Assembly: GCF_013363995.1 (NCBI RefSeq)
Contig: NZ_JABWGO010000024.1
Location: 1-37,815, forward strand
Reading direction: 5' to 3'
Length of the DNA: 37,815 nucleotides
Source of the DNA: Nonomuraea rhodomycinica
GTDB lineage: Bacteria > Actinomycetota > Actinomycetes > Streptosporangiales > Streptosporangiaceae
The translations under genes and the position numbers were made by a program. The notes beneath the pieces were generated by a model. It searched no databases. It was not told the DNA's origin and saw nothing but the letters and a program-made list of their open reading frames with translations. Position 1 is the stretch's first letter, and every line of letters begins with the position of its first letter. Below are positions 9,145 to 15,990 of this stretch, piece by piece.

Positions 9145-9174
9145 AACTTCAAGACTCTTGAACTTCAAGACTTG
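9145..9174. promoter_or_regulatory. Direct repeats AACTTCAAGACT and nested palindrome
   Basis: The 12-mer AACTTCAAGACT occurs exactly at 9145-9156 and 9161-9172, a 16-bp period. Between them TCAAGA-C-TCTTGA (9149-9161) is a perfect palindrome. Together with 9025-9043 this makes a multi-site operator between the leftward transfer operon and the rightward small-gene operon. Confidence 0.65.
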
Positions 9175-9206
9175 GCGTGCAATCGTGAAGGCATCAGGTC
9201 GCAGAA

Positions 9207-9273
9207 GGGGTTCCACCCCGGCGACACAAAAGCCCCGAGGTGCTCATCCGACCAAGAACGTTCACCCCGGGGC
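9207..9273 (+). terminator. Leader hairpins, possible attenuator
   Basis: Two hairpins precede the start at 9295. One is GGGGT-TCC-ACCCC (9207-9219). The other has arms GCCCCGAGGTG (9232-9242) and CACCCCGGGGC (9263-9273), 10 of 11 paired, followed by CCTCTTT. The second looks like a factor-independent terminator ahead of the first gene, suggesting attenuation, but this is inference from shape. Confidence 0.5.
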
Positions 9274-9294
9274 CCTCTTTCGAGGAGTTCCAGC

Positions 9295-9429
9295 ATGCCA
9301 GCAAACCGAGGCTCGCAGTGGCCCGCCGGCGCGAACACCGGCCAGGGCAAGCCCCTCTACTCGCGGCCGGGGGTCTTGCAGACCTCGGCCCCGCCGCAGG
9401 ACACCGACGAGGCTAAGGACGGCAAGTGA
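9295..9429 (+). CDS. Small Gly/Pro-rich protein (44 aa)
   Basis: Encodes a 44-residue polar peptide, MPANRGSQWPAGANTGQG... ending in DTDEAKDGK. It has no recognisable fold. GAGGAG is 6-9 bases upstream of ATG 9295. The stop at 9427-9429 overlaps the next GTG start at 9426 (GTGA). The ribosome site and tight coupling to four following small genes support it as real. Function unknown. Confidence 0.7.
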   Translation: MPANRGSQWPAGANTGQGKPLYSRPGVLQTSAPPQDTDEAKDGK

Positions 9430-9584
9430 AGCGCGGGACGCAAGTAGCGGCCAGCTTCGCCGCCAACGTCGTACGCTGTGCCGTCGCCGGTGTGATCCTG
9501 GTGAACGGCACTCAGAAGGACGTCGCCGAGCACCGGCAGAACTGCGCCGAGTGCGCCACCGTCACTCTTCAGGGGGCCCGATGA
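9426..9584 (+). CDS. Small protein with CxxC (52 aa)
   Basis: Reads from GTG 9426 (overlapping the previous stop) to TGA 9582-9584 (overlapping ATG 9581 of the next gene). The product starts MKRGTQVAASFAANVVRCAV and ends in HRQNCAECATVTLQGAR. It contains a moderately hydrophobic stretch near residues 10-26 and an NCAEC motif. Start/stop overlaps on both sides strongly suggest a translationally coupled gene. Function unknown. Confidence 0.7.
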   Translation: MKRGTQVAASFAANVVRCAVAGVILVNGTQKDVAEHRQNCAECATVTLQGAR

Positions 9585-10042
9585 CCGCCGCCGTGGTGTT
9601 CGCCGTCGTCTTCATCGCCCTCTACGTCGGGCACCACCTCGGCGACCAGTGGGTTCAGACGCACGCACAGGCGTGCGGCAAGGGCGAACGAAGCCGGGCC
9701 GGGCAGCTTCACTGCCTCGCGCACGTGGCCACGCTGACCGCAACCAAGGTGCTCACGCTCACGCTCGCCGCGATGGTGACCCACCTACCCCTCTCCCCCG
9801 GGCTCGTTGTGCTCGCCCTCACGGTGGACGCGGTCTCGCACTACTGGGCAGACCGCCGATACACCCTGGCGGCGCTCGCCGACCGTCTCGGCAAGACCGG
9901 CTATTACCGCCTCGGCATGCCCCGCGAGGGGCACGACGACAACCCCAGCGTAGGCACGGGCTCCTTCCATCTCGATCAGTCCTGGCACCTCACGTGGATC
10001 TTCGCGGCAACGCTGATCATCACGGCGGGAGCACCGGTATGA
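9581..10042 (+). CDS. DUF3307-like integral membrane protein
   Basis: A 153-residue protein with hydrophobic helices at about residues 3-20, 48-66, 72-90 and at the C-terminus. The early motif GHHLGDQWVQT followed by K-x(n)-GQLHCLAHV and later LTVDAVSHYWADRR matches the DUF3307 pattern of conserved His/Asp in membrane helices. Function of that family is unknown. ATG 9581 overlaps the previous stop (ATGA). Its own stop at 10040-10042 overlaps ATG 10039. It sits in the middle of a five-gene rightward operon next to the transfer genes, so a role in transfer, exclusion or the envelope is possible. Confidence 0.75.
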   Translation: MTAAVVFAVVFIALYVGHHLGDQWVQTHAQACGKGERSRAGQLHCLAHVATLTATKVLTLTLAAMVTHLPLSPGLVVLALTVDAVSHYWADRRYTLAALADRLGKTGYYRLGMPREGHDDNPSVGTGSFHLDQSWHLTWIFAATLIITAGAPV

Positions 10043-10176
10043 GGTGCCGCCTGGAATGGACCGAGGGCTCGCCCGAGCCCTTCGCCGTACGGCTACGCCG
10101 CACGGCGTACGGACTCGGTGTGATCGCACTGATCATCGCCGGGGCCGTCATCGCGGCCGCCATCACCAAACCCTGA
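10039..10176 (+). CDS. Single-pass membrane peptide (45 aa)
   Basis: Starts at ATG 10039 inside the previous stop (ATGA). The product has a basic, tryptophan-containing N-terminus (MRCRLEWTEGSPEPF) and a transmembrane helix from about residue 24 to 42 (YGLGVIALIIAGAVIAAA). The coupling overlap supports it. Likely a small membrane component or anchor; function unknown. Confidence 0.7.
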   Translation: MRCRLEWTEGSPEPFAVRLRRTAYGLGVIALIIAGAVIAAAITKP

Positions 10177-10193
10177 GTGGAGCTGACAGCGCC

Positions 10194-10289
10194 ATGCGTC
10201 CCACCGCCTTCAACATCATCGTGTTCGTCCTGGCGTTCGCCCTGGTGAGCGTCGGCATCATCGCCATCATGAACACGCTGATCAAGTAA
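10194..10289 (+). CDS. Transmembrane micropeptide (31 aa)
   Basis: ATG 10194 lies 17 bases after the previous stop with GGAG upstream. The peptide (MRPTAFNIIVFVLAFALVSV...) is almost entirely one hydrophobic helix with a short tail. It is the last gene before the strong hairpin at 10303-10339. Its position and ribosome site argue for expression; function unknown. Confidence 0.65.
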   Translation: MRPTAFNIIVFVLAFALVSVGIIAIMNTLIK

Positions 10290-10302
10290 CCGTCCTCCCG
10301 AA

Positions 10303-10339
10303 ACAGGGGCCCGGCACGCTGAGCGTGCCGGGCCCCTGT
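10303..10339 (+). terminator. Strong 18-bp hairpin terminator
   Basis: The arms at 10303-10320 and 10322-10339 are perfectly complementary over 18 bp around base 10321, giving a stem topped by a short loop. It follows the small-gene operon. There is no U tract, as is usual in actinomycetes. Confidence 0.9.
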
Positions 10340-10472
10340 GCGTTGGCGCAGTCAACGGCTTGAGCGGCAGAAACCCTCTCGGCTCGACGTGCCGCGCGCC
10401 ACGAGGGCGGTTCATAGCGGCCGTGCTGCTGGTCTGGGACACTCACCACTGACAGGACGGAATCACCCATTG

Positions 10473-10504
10473 TTGATCTTGAGACCAATTGGTCTCAAGA
10501 TCAA
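10473..10504. promoter_or_regulatory. 32-bp perfect palindrome upstream of parA (partition/operator site)
   Basis: Each half reads TTGATCTTGAGACCAA and the two halves meet with no spacer. It lies 73 bases upstream of parA. The same 32-bp core recurs just after the second par gene (12156-12187). A further half-site TCAAGATCA is at 10550-10558. Best read as the binding site (parS and/or operator) of the ParB-position protein. Confidence 0.85.
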
Positions 10505-10577
10505 TTTGGTTGGTGCCGCCCGCATCCTCACTCTTGATCGCAGCAGGCGTCAAGATCACAAACGATCGGAAGCTCCC

Positions 10578-11279
10578 ATGAACGCCACCGCCCAGAGCGG
10601 CGCGCTCAGAACTGCCGCTCGCGCAGCTCGCAGCTACCTCGTCCCCATCATCAACGGCAAGGGCGGGGTCGGAAAGACCATGCTCACCCTCGGCTTGGCC
10701 GCCCACACGGCCAAGGCCAACGGCCGGGCCCTCGTCTGGGACACCGACCCCCAAGGGACCGCACACCAGGTCACGAACGTACTCGCTGACCCCGGGTACG
10801 AGGTTCGCCTTGATACCGACCCTGACCACATTGAGGAAATCCGCAACCTCCAGGACATCGACACCGTGTTCGCCGACTGCCCCGGCAGCCTCGAAGCGGA
10901 CAAGATCTTGGCTCGCATCGTCAAGAACGCCACGTTCGTGCTGATCCCCTACGACCACGAGTTCGAGTCCGTGCTCCCCACCATCCGCACCGCCAAGCGC
11001 GTGGCTGAGATGGGCGTGCCCTACGCCGCGGTCGTCACCAAGGCCGACCCACAGGTAGGCGCCCAGCACGTTATAGAGGCGTGGGAGACCCTCCAGGCCG
11101 AGAACATCCCGCACTTTAGGTCCTTCGTGCGCAAGTACCGCGCGTGGCCGAACAGCCTCAAGGCCGGGATACCCATCACCCGGTACAACGAGCGCTACGC
11201 CCCGAAACTCCGCGAGGACCTGGCCGCCGTGCATACCGAGCTGCTGTTGAACATCGGCCGCGCCGGCGCTCGCCGTTGA
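10578..11279 (+). CDS. parA: ParA-family partition ATPase
   Basis: A 233-residue deviant-Walker ATPase. Walker A is KGGVGKT (residues 28-34) with the signature lysine, followed by DTDPQG (55-60) and a Walker-B-like FADCPGS near 98. Length is that of small type Ib ParA proteins without an N-terminal HTH, although ~20 residues precede the first strand. Such ATPases move plasmid copies apart on the nucleoid with a centromere-binding partner. ATG 10578 has GGAAG about 7 bases upstream. The gene is followed after 19 bases by the ParB-position gene. A 32-bp palindrome sits upstream, as expected for autoregulation. Confidence 0.93.
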   Translation: MNATAQSGALRTAARAARSYLVPIINGKGGVGKTMLTLGLAAHTAKANGRALVWDTDPQGTAHQVTNVLADPGYEVRLDTDPDHIEEIRNLQDIDTVFADCPGSLEADKILARIVKNATFVLIPYDHEFESVLPTIRTAKRVAEMGVPYAAVVTKADPQVGAQHVIEAWETLQAENIPHFRSFVRKYRAWPNSLKAGIPITRYNERYAPKLREDLAAVHTELLLNIGRAGARR

Positions 11280-11298
11280 GCCGAAGGGAGCCCTGCAC

Positions 11299-12141
11299 GT
11301 GAGCAAGAACACCAAGAGCAGCAAGGGCTTTGATGCCCTCCTGGCCATGCGCGAGGAGCTGCCCGACCTCTCCCCGAAATGGGACGAGAGCCCAGAAGGC
11401 GCGCCGGCCACTCCCCCGGCGGCGGCCGAGTTCGTGGGCCCTGGCCACCTCCCTACCCCCTACGAGGCCACCACCGACGACGGCCCGCTCTCGGAGGTCG
11501 AGCGCGAGCATCTCGCCCTCTGCGAGGCGGCTTTGGAGAACCTCCGGGTCGCCTACTGGGCCGCAGGGAAGGCGCTACAGGTCGTCCGGGATGGCCGCCT
11601 CTACCGCGAGGATTACGCCACCTTCGACGACTACACCGAGGATCGCTGGGAGATGGGGCGAAGGCACGCCGACCGACTGATTGAGGCGTGGCCGCTGGCC
11701 GAGAAGCTCGCCACGGCCGGTATCAAGGCGAACGAGTCCCAGGTTCGGGAACTCCTCCCCCTGGCTTCCGAACACGGCCAGGACGCCGCCTTGCTGGTCG
11801 GCCAGACCGTCGCTGAAAGCGTCGCGGTCGTCGAAGGAGTCCGGATGACTGCGGCGATCCTCAAGGGCGCTGTGGCCGTCATCCCGCCGGGCCCGTTCGA
11901 CGCCGAACAGGCCATCGCGCAGATTCGCGCTTACCTTCAGGGCGAGCAGCAGCCGGCCCCGGCGCGGACCGCCGACCGGTGGGAGAAGACCACCGCGGCG
12001 GTTCTCGCGATTCAGGAACCCGCGCGCATGCGGCGGTTCGTCGACGAAGCCCGCCAGCGCCCCCAGGAGGCACAGGCGTTCATCTCGCAGATGCGCCACC
12101 TCGCCGACCTCCTGGAGAAGGCGATCGAGTCGGGTACGTAA
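11299..12141 (+). CDS. ParB-position DNA-binding protein
   Basis: A 280-residue protein without the canonical ParB/Srx N-terminal box. The middle (residues ~70-135) has the element GRLYREDYATFDDYTEDRWEMGRRHADRLIEA, then an HTH-like ESQVRELLPLASEHGQDAALLV. This pattern is common in actinobacterial plasmid and phage DNA-binding proteins. The C-terminus is helical and could dimerise. GTG 11299 has AAGGGAG upstream. Location right behind parA and between two copies of a perfect palindrome supports a centromere-binding role, which is inferred rather than seen in a named family. Confidence 0.75.
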   Translation: MSKNTKSSKGFDALLAMREELPDLSPKWDESPEGAPATPPAAAEFVGPGHLPTPYEATTDDGPLSEVEREHLALCEAALENLRVAYWAAGKALQVVRDGRLYREDYATFDDYTEDRWEMGRRHADRLIEAWPLAEKLATAGIKANESQVRELLPLASEHGQDAALLVGQTVAESVAVVEGVRMTAAILKGAVAVIPPGPFDAEQAIAQIRAYLQGEQQPAPARTADRWEKTTAAVLAIQEPARMRRFVDEARQRPQEAQAFISQMRHLADLLEKAIESGT

Positions 12142-12145
12142 CGCC

Positions 12146-12197
12146 ACTCCCCTAGTTGATCTTGAGACCAATTGGTCTCAAGATCAACTAGGGGAGT
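12146..12197. promoter_or_regulatory. 52-bp perfect palindrome after the par operon
   Basis: Bases 12146-12171 are the exact reverse complement of 12172-12197. The inner 32 bp are identical to the palindrome upstream of parA; the extra 10 bp on each side (ACTCCCCTAG and its complement) are unique to this copy. It can act as terminator for both the par operon and the convergent gene ending at 12188, and as a second partition site. Confidence 0.9.
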
Positions 12198-12682
12198 TCT
12201 GCGGCCTTGGCATGCCAGCACCTCGGCACCCCGTCGCGCAGGAGCTCGCGCCGCGCGTGGACGTCGAGGACGGGGGAGGAGTCCCAGAATGGGCGAGCCG
12301 ACCAGGTGTCGGCCGCCAGCGGAACGCCGAGGTAGGCGACGCCGCGCCCGGGTGGCCAGGTCACCTCGGCGGCCGTGCCCGCCGGCCCCGGGCACGCCCA
12401 GGCGTGCGGAACCGGCAGGCGCGTACTTCCGGTGTCGACGAGGGCCAGGCCCTCCACGTACGTCCAGCCGCGCGCCGTGGCGACCTCAGCCGCGTTGGCG
12501 TAGCAGAACCCCGCCGGGCCGCGCTCGACGTCGACCGGCAACGCCTCGGGAGCGAACCACTCGCCGAGGTCGAGCAACAGGGCGTAGAGCGAGCCGTACC
12601 GATCGCCGGGCAACGGCGGCGACAGGGCCGCCCACGCGCGCAGCGTCTCGGCCAACTCCCGTTCGTCTGCCGTCAGCGCCAC
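12188..12682 (-). CDS. Unknown protein with C...HAW...W pattern (putative cysteine-hydrolase-like fold)
   Basis: A 164-residue protein whose core reads GFCYANA, x(9), WTYVEGLA, x(n), PVPHAWAC, x(n), VTWPPGRGVAYLGVPL. I know this spacing from a widespread uncharacterised phage/plasmid family whose Cys, His and a following acidic or polar residue resemble a papain/transglutaminase-like triad. No activity is shown. The GTG start at 12682 has AGGGTGG upstream. The stop lies inside the 52-bp palindrome, so the gene is convergent with the par operon. Confidence 0.65.
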   Translation of the reverse strand: MALTADERELAETLRAWAALSPPLPGDRYGSLYALLLDLGEWFAPEALPVDVERGPAGFCYANAAEVATARGWTYVEGLALVDTGSTRLPVPHAWACPGPAGTAAEVTWPPGRGVAYLGVPLAADTWSARPFWDSSPVLDVHARRELLRDGVPRCWHAKAAELP

Positions 12683-13144
12683 GGCGCCACCCTACGCCGC
12701 AGAGCGCTTGACTCGACCCTCTGATCTACGCCGTAAACGCGGGCGATCTTGTCTCCATTTGGAGGTAGCCGCCAGCGACCGCGCGAGAGGAAGGACTGTC
12801 GGCCCTGCGGGCCGATGCTGGGGGCGCTGCCCCCTGCACCCCCGCCCTCGCCGGGAGGCAGGCTCCGAGATGACCGGGGCCGGAGCGGACCTGCAAGGCC
12901 GTAGGCGGTGCCGTCCGGGGTCGTGGCCATCTCGCCACCTGACCCCAAGGGGCTACCACAGGAACCCGGGGCCCCCAAGTCCCAAACCCGGGGACTTGGC
13001 CGCCCCGGAACCCTGCGGTAGTGCAGGCATCAGGCGACGAGATGACCACTCAGGCCCCCGGACTGTGTGGGTTGAACCCCCCACCGGGCAAGGCAGCGCA
13101 CGCGACCGAAAGGTAAAACCCCAGCTCAGACCCCCGATTTCGAG
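12683..13144. other. Non-coding region rich in stable hairpins
   Basis: I see no convincing gene here. The stretch holds CGGCCC-TGC-GGGCCG (12800-12814), GGGGGC-GCT-GCCCCC (12820-12834) and CCAAGTCCC with GGGACTTGG (12975-12999). The open frames that cross it have stop-free length only because of high GC, and none has a ribosome site. It could encode a structured RNA or hold an untranslated leader. The 3' edge (13100-13144) is duplicated upstream of the second promoter at 15100-15139. Confidence 0.5.
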
Positions 13145-13173
13145 GTTTCATCAGCCAGTAAATCGGGTAGACT
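13145..13173 (+). promoter_or_regulatory. Promoter 1 of the duplicated promoter pair
   Basis: -35 GTTTCA (13145-13150), 17-bp spacer, -10 TAGACT (13168-13173). A 24-bp block over the -10 and start region (13162-13185) is identical to 15156-15179. The upstream GAAAG...AAAACCC.AGCTCA segment is also shared. Transcription would begin about base 13180, immediately before the leader hairpin. Confidence 0.7.
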
Positions 13174-13184
13174 GTTGAATAGAA

Positions 13185-13223
13185 GGGGGCGGGCCGGACA
13201 CCCGCCCCCCGCACCACCCGCGA
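13185..13223 (+). promoter_or_regulatory. Start-associated hairpin A (methyltransferase leader)
   Basis: A perfect 9-bp stem (13185-13193 with 13201-13209) closes the loop CCGGACA (13194-13200). The box CACCACCCGCGA follows at 13212-13223, then GAAGGA and the ATG at 13245. First of seven intact copies. Confidence 0.85.
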
Positions 13224-13244
13224 AAGATCGAAAGAAGGACGCAC

Positions 13245-14924
13245 ATGCTCGACCTGATGGATTGGTTCTGTGGAGCCGGTGGCAGCTCGCAGGGCGCGCA
13301 CGCCGTTCCCGGCGTCCGGGTCACCCGGGCCGCCAACCACTGGGAGAAGGCCATCGAGAGCCACTCGGTCAACTTCCCCGAGACGGACCACTACCTCGGC
13401 GACATCCGGACCGCGCCGGTCGAGCGCTGGCCGGTGGCCGATCTGTTCTGGGCAAGCCCGGAGTGCCCCCAGTGGTCAGCCGCGCGCGGCAAGAAGCGCG
13501 ACTTTGACATGACGCTGCAGGGAGAACTCTTCGGCCCCGAGCGCGACGAGGAGGCCGAGCGCAGCCGGGCCCTGATGGAGGAGGTGCCGATGTACCTCCG
13601 GGGCGTCATCGCCCGGGGCGGCCGCGTGCGGGCCGGGGTCGTCGAGAACGTCGTCGACGTCCGGGCATGGGACCAGTGGAACCGGTGGATCGGGGAGATT
13701 CGCGCCCTCGGCTACCGAACCCGCGTGATCGCCATCAACAGCATGCACGCCCAGCCCGCGCGCACCCCCGCCGCGCCGCAGAGCCGGGACCGGCTGTACG
13801 TGGCCTACTGGGATGAGGCCCTCGGCCGGGACCCCGACTGGAACAAGTGGTTGCGGCCGCTGGCCTACTGCCCGGTCTGCCAGGAGACCGTACAGGCCGT
13901 CCAGGTGTTCAAGACCCCGGGCGCGGACATGGGCCGCTACCGCCAGCAGTACGTCTACAAGTGCCCCCGGGTGGCCTGCCGCAACCAGGTGTTGGAGCCG
14001 CCCGTGCTCCCGGCGGCCGCCGCGATCGACTGGAGCCTGACCGGCCAGCGCATCGGCGACCGGGACCGGCCGCTCGCCGACAAGACCATGGCCCGCATCG
14101 AGGCCGGGCTACGCCGCTACGCCGTCGCCCCGGAGTTCGCCGAGCCGAGCTGTCCGCCGCTCATGGTGCCCGCCGGGGGAACATGGCGCGACGAGGCGAC
14201 GCCGGTAAGCGCGCCCATGAGCACCAGGACCACGCGAGAGAACGACGGCCTGGCCATCCCCGCGCCCTTCCTGGCGTTGCTCCGCTCGGACCGGCCGCGC
14301 ACGATCGGGCTGGACGAGCCCCTCGCGACCGTCGTCGCGGACGGCAGCAATCACGCCCTGGTGATGCCGCCGCTCATGATCCCGATGGAGGGGCGCGAGG
14401 GGAAGGAAGCCGCTCCCGCCTCGCTGCCGCTCCGCACGCAGACCGCGCGCAACGAGACCGGCGTCGCCTTCCTGCCCTTCGTGGCCGAGCTGCGCGGCGG
14501 GTCCTCCGACGCCCGCGCGGTCAGCGAGGCCCTGGCCACCGTCACCGCCAGCGGCAATCACCACGGGCTCGTCACCCCGCCCGGCACCTCGGCAGCGCTC
14601 TGGCAAACCCTGCTCGCGCCCTACTACGGCAACGGCCAGGCCCGCCCCGTCGCCGAGCCCATCGGCACCCTGTCGACCCGCGACCGCTACGCCGTGGTGC
14701 GCGGCGCGGCCGAGCTCGACATCACCGACGTGCAGTTTCGGATGCTGGAGCCGCACGAGGTCGGCGCGGCGATGGCGTTCGGCAAGAGCTACGTCGTGGT
14801 CGGCAACAAGCGCCAGCGCGTCAGGCAGTACGGCAACGCGGTTACGCCGCCGGTGGCCGAGATCATCGTCTCTGCCCTGGTCGAGGCGGTCACCGGCGAG
14901 GACATCGAGCGCTGGCCGAACTGA
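13245..14924 (+). CDS. C5-cytosine DNA methyltransferase
   Basis: A 559-residue enzyme that would methylate cytosine C5 using S-adenosylmethionine. Motif I is DWFCGAGGSSQGA (6-18). Motif IV with the catalytic Cys74 is SPECPQWS. Motif VI is VENVVDV (133-139), motif VIII QSRDR (179-183), and motif X QYGNAVTPP near residue 535. A four-cysteine zinc-ribbon-like insert (C209, C212, C240, C245) follows motif VIII. The long target-recognition region contains two imperfect repeats of a PPLM-P...R-T-TR...EPLATV-A-G-NH unit. No restriction endonuclease lies next to it, so it is an orphan, probably protecting the plasmid from host restriction. It is the first gene after promoter 1, with leader hairpin A. 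GC-rich and codon use like its neighbours. Confidence 0.93.
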   Translation: MLDLMDWFCGAGGSSQGAHAVPGVRVTRAANHWEKAIESHSVNFPETDHYLGDIRTAPVERWPVADLFWASPECPQWSAARGKKRDFDMTLQGELFGPERDEEAERSRALMEEVPMYLRGVIARGGRVRAGVVENVVDVRAWDQWNRWIGEIRALGYRTRVIAINSMHAQPARTPAAPQSRDRLYVAYWDEALGRDPDWNKWLRPLAYCPVCQETVQAVQVFKTPGADMGRYRQQYVYKCPRVACRNQVLEPPVLPAAAAIDWSLTGQRIGDRDRPLADKTMARIEAGLRRYAVAPEFAEPSCPPLMVPAGGTWRDEATPVSAPMSTRTTRENDGLAIPAPFLALLRSDRPRTIGLDEPLATVVADGSNHALVMPPLMIPMEGREGKEAAPASLPLRTQTARNETGVAFLPFVAELRGGSSDARAVSEALATVTASGNHHGLVTPPGTSAALWQTLLAPYYGNGQARPVAEPIGTLSTRDRYAVVRGAAELDITDVQFRMLEPHEVGAAMAFGKSYVVVGNKRQRVRQYGNAVTPPVAEIIVSALVEAVTGEDIERWPN

Positions 14925-14932
14925 ACCAGCCC

Positions 14933-14957
14933 GGGGCCCGGCGCTTGGCCGGGCCCC
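14933..14957 (+). terminator. Hairpin after the methyltransferase
   Basis: Arms GGGGCCCGGC (14933-14942) and GCCGGGCCCC (14948-14957) with loop GCTTG form a perfect 10-bp stem 8 bases after the stop. No U tract. Confidence 0.8.
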
Positions 14958-15017
14958 ACCCCTCGGGGAACGCGCCCAGGCATGACGAAGGCGGCCGATG
15001 AACTACCGCACGGCCAA

Positions 15018-15064
15018 GGCCGGGCAGCAGTCGGACACACCGGCCGCCAATGGTCCACCCGCGA
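15018..15064 (+). promoter_or_regulatory. Start-associated hairpin H (degenerate copy)
   Basis: GGCCGG (15018-15023) can pair with CCGGCC (15040-15045) around a 16-nt loop containing TCGGACA. It is followed by CCACCCGCGAAAGG (15055-15068). No start codon follows at the usual distance, and the second promoter begins downstream. It looks like the leader of a lost gene. Confidence 0.5.
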
Positions 15065-15139
15065 AAGGTAGGACACGCCCCCAGGGTAGCAAGACCCCGG
15101 CGACACGAAAGAAAACCCAGCTCAAAGCCGTGATCAACG

Positions 15140-15167
15140 GTTTCAAGACGACAATATCGGGTAGACT
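15140..15167 (+). promoter_or_regulatory. Promoter 2 of the duplicated promoter pair
   Basis: -35 GTTTCA (15140-15145), 16-bp spacer, -10 TAGACT (15162-15167). The -10 and start region is identical to promoter 1 over 24 bp. It would drive the run of small genes from 15196 to the DUF4326 protein. Confidence 0.7.
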
Positions 15168-15195
15168 GTTGAATAGAAGAGATGAGGAGGTCAGG

Positions 15196-15315
15196 ATGAC
15201 GAACCCCGGCGAGGTCGACGAGGAGCTCGACGAGATCGAGGACCCGCACGAGCGCTGCAACGGCATCCACGTCAGGGGCCTGGTCTACGTCGACTGCGAC
15301 GGCCGCGAGATCTAG
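15196..15315 (+). CDS. Acidic small protein (39 aa)
   Basis: The product begins MTNPGEVDEELDEIEDPHER and ends CNGIHVRGLVYVDCDGREI. The first half is strongly acidic. The second half has two cysteines and could form a small beta hairpin. GAGGAGG lies 6 bases upstream of ATG 15196, and promoter 2 is directly in front. Unlike its downstream neighbours it has no leader hairpin. Function unknown. Confidence 0.7.
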   Translation: MTNPGEVDEELDEIEDPHERCNGIHVRGLVYVDCDGREI

Positions 15316-15329
15316 ACCAGCAGACGCCG

Positions 15330-15373
15330 CCGGGGGAGCGGGCCGGACACCCGCCCCCCGGCACCACCCGCGA
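15330..15373 (+). promoter_or_regulatory. Start-associated hairpin B
   Basis: The stem of 15330-15342 with 15350-15361 is 12 bp with one bulged A (15337). The loop is CCGGACA (15343-15349). The box CACCACCCGCGA lies at 15362-15373, then AGGAG and ATG 15389. Confidence 0.8.
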
Positions 15374-15388
15374 GAACAGGAGCAGGAC

Positions 15389-15751
15389 ATGCCCGCGATC
15401 ACCTACCGCATTGACGAGGCCCACCGCGCCGCGCTGGAGACGGCCGCGAGCTACTACTACGGCCTGCCGTTCGACGCGCTCAGCTTCACCGAGGCGTTGA
15501 GCCTGGTACGCGCCCAGATCCAGGCCAAGCCCATGGCAGAGCAGGTCATCACGGACGGCATGACCGTGGTCGACGCTGCCGCCGACGGGGCGGAGGCGGC
15601 CGCCGCCGCGCTCAGGCAGTTCGCCGACGCGCTCGCGATCACGGCCCCGGACGAGGTGCTGATCGTCATCGTCACCGACGCCCGCAGCCTCATGGCCCGG
15701 GTCATGGGCCGGGCGCGCGAGACCTACCGCTTCACCCCCACCGCCTGGTAA
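15389..15751 (+). CDS. Unknown helical protein (120 aa)
   Basis: I do not recognise this protein. Residues 1-50 contain AITYRIDEAHRAALETAASYYYGL and a SFTEALSLVRAQIQ helix. The middle is Ala/Asp-rich helix, and a hydrophobic strand VLIVIVTDARSLM comes near residue 90. It has no signal peptide or membrane helix. The leader carries hairpin B and a good AGGAG. It is one of a string of co-directional small genes behind promoter 2, each with a leader hairpin. Confidence 0.75.
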   Translation: MPAITYRIDEAHRAALETAASYYYGLPFDALSFTEALSLVRAQIQAKPMAEQVITDGMTVVDAAADGAEAAAAALRQFADALAITAPDEVLIVIVTDARSLMARVMGRARETYRFTPTAW

Positions 15752-15760
15752 CACGCCCCA

Positions 15761-15804
15761 GCGCCGGGGGCGGGCCGGACACCCGCCCCCGGCGCCACCC
15801 GCGA
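15761..15804 (+). promoter_or_regulatory. Start-associated hairpin C
   Basis: The longest copy: a perfect 14-bp stem (15761-15774 with 15782-15795), loop CCGGACA (15775-15781), and box CCACCCGCGA ending at 15804. AGGAGAG and ATG 15822 follow. Confidence 0.87.
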
Positions 15805-15821
15805 GCACAGGAGAGCAAGAC

Positions 15822-15986
15822 ATGATCAGGACTTCCCAGGTCGAGATTCTCAAGACCGCCGTGCGCGAGCTGGACGCCGCGCGCGAGAACGGCACCAAGG
15901 CAGAGATGGAGCGCTGCCTGTCGGTGGTGCAGGCCGCCTACCGCAACGCCAGCGACGACGAAGTGAACGCCGCGATCGAGTGGTGA
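15822..15986 (+). CDS. Small helical protein (54 aa)
   Basis: Starts MIRTSQVEILKTAVREL and ends NASDDEVNAAIEW. It is predicted to be two amphipathic helices with one cysteine, soluble and acidic. ATG 15822 follows hairpin C and AGGAGAG. Function unknown; the leader structure and ribosome site make it credible despite its size. Confidence 0.75.
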   Translation: MIRTSQVEILKTAVRELDAARENGTKAEMERCLSVVQAAYRNASDDEVNAAIEW

Positions 15987-15990
15987 ACCC

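Noticed and set aside
14982..15071. 29-codon frame across the degenerate hairpin (MTKAADELPHGQ...)
   Set aside because: Weak start and no clear Shine-Dalgarno; overlaps the decayed leader element; not enough to call a gene.
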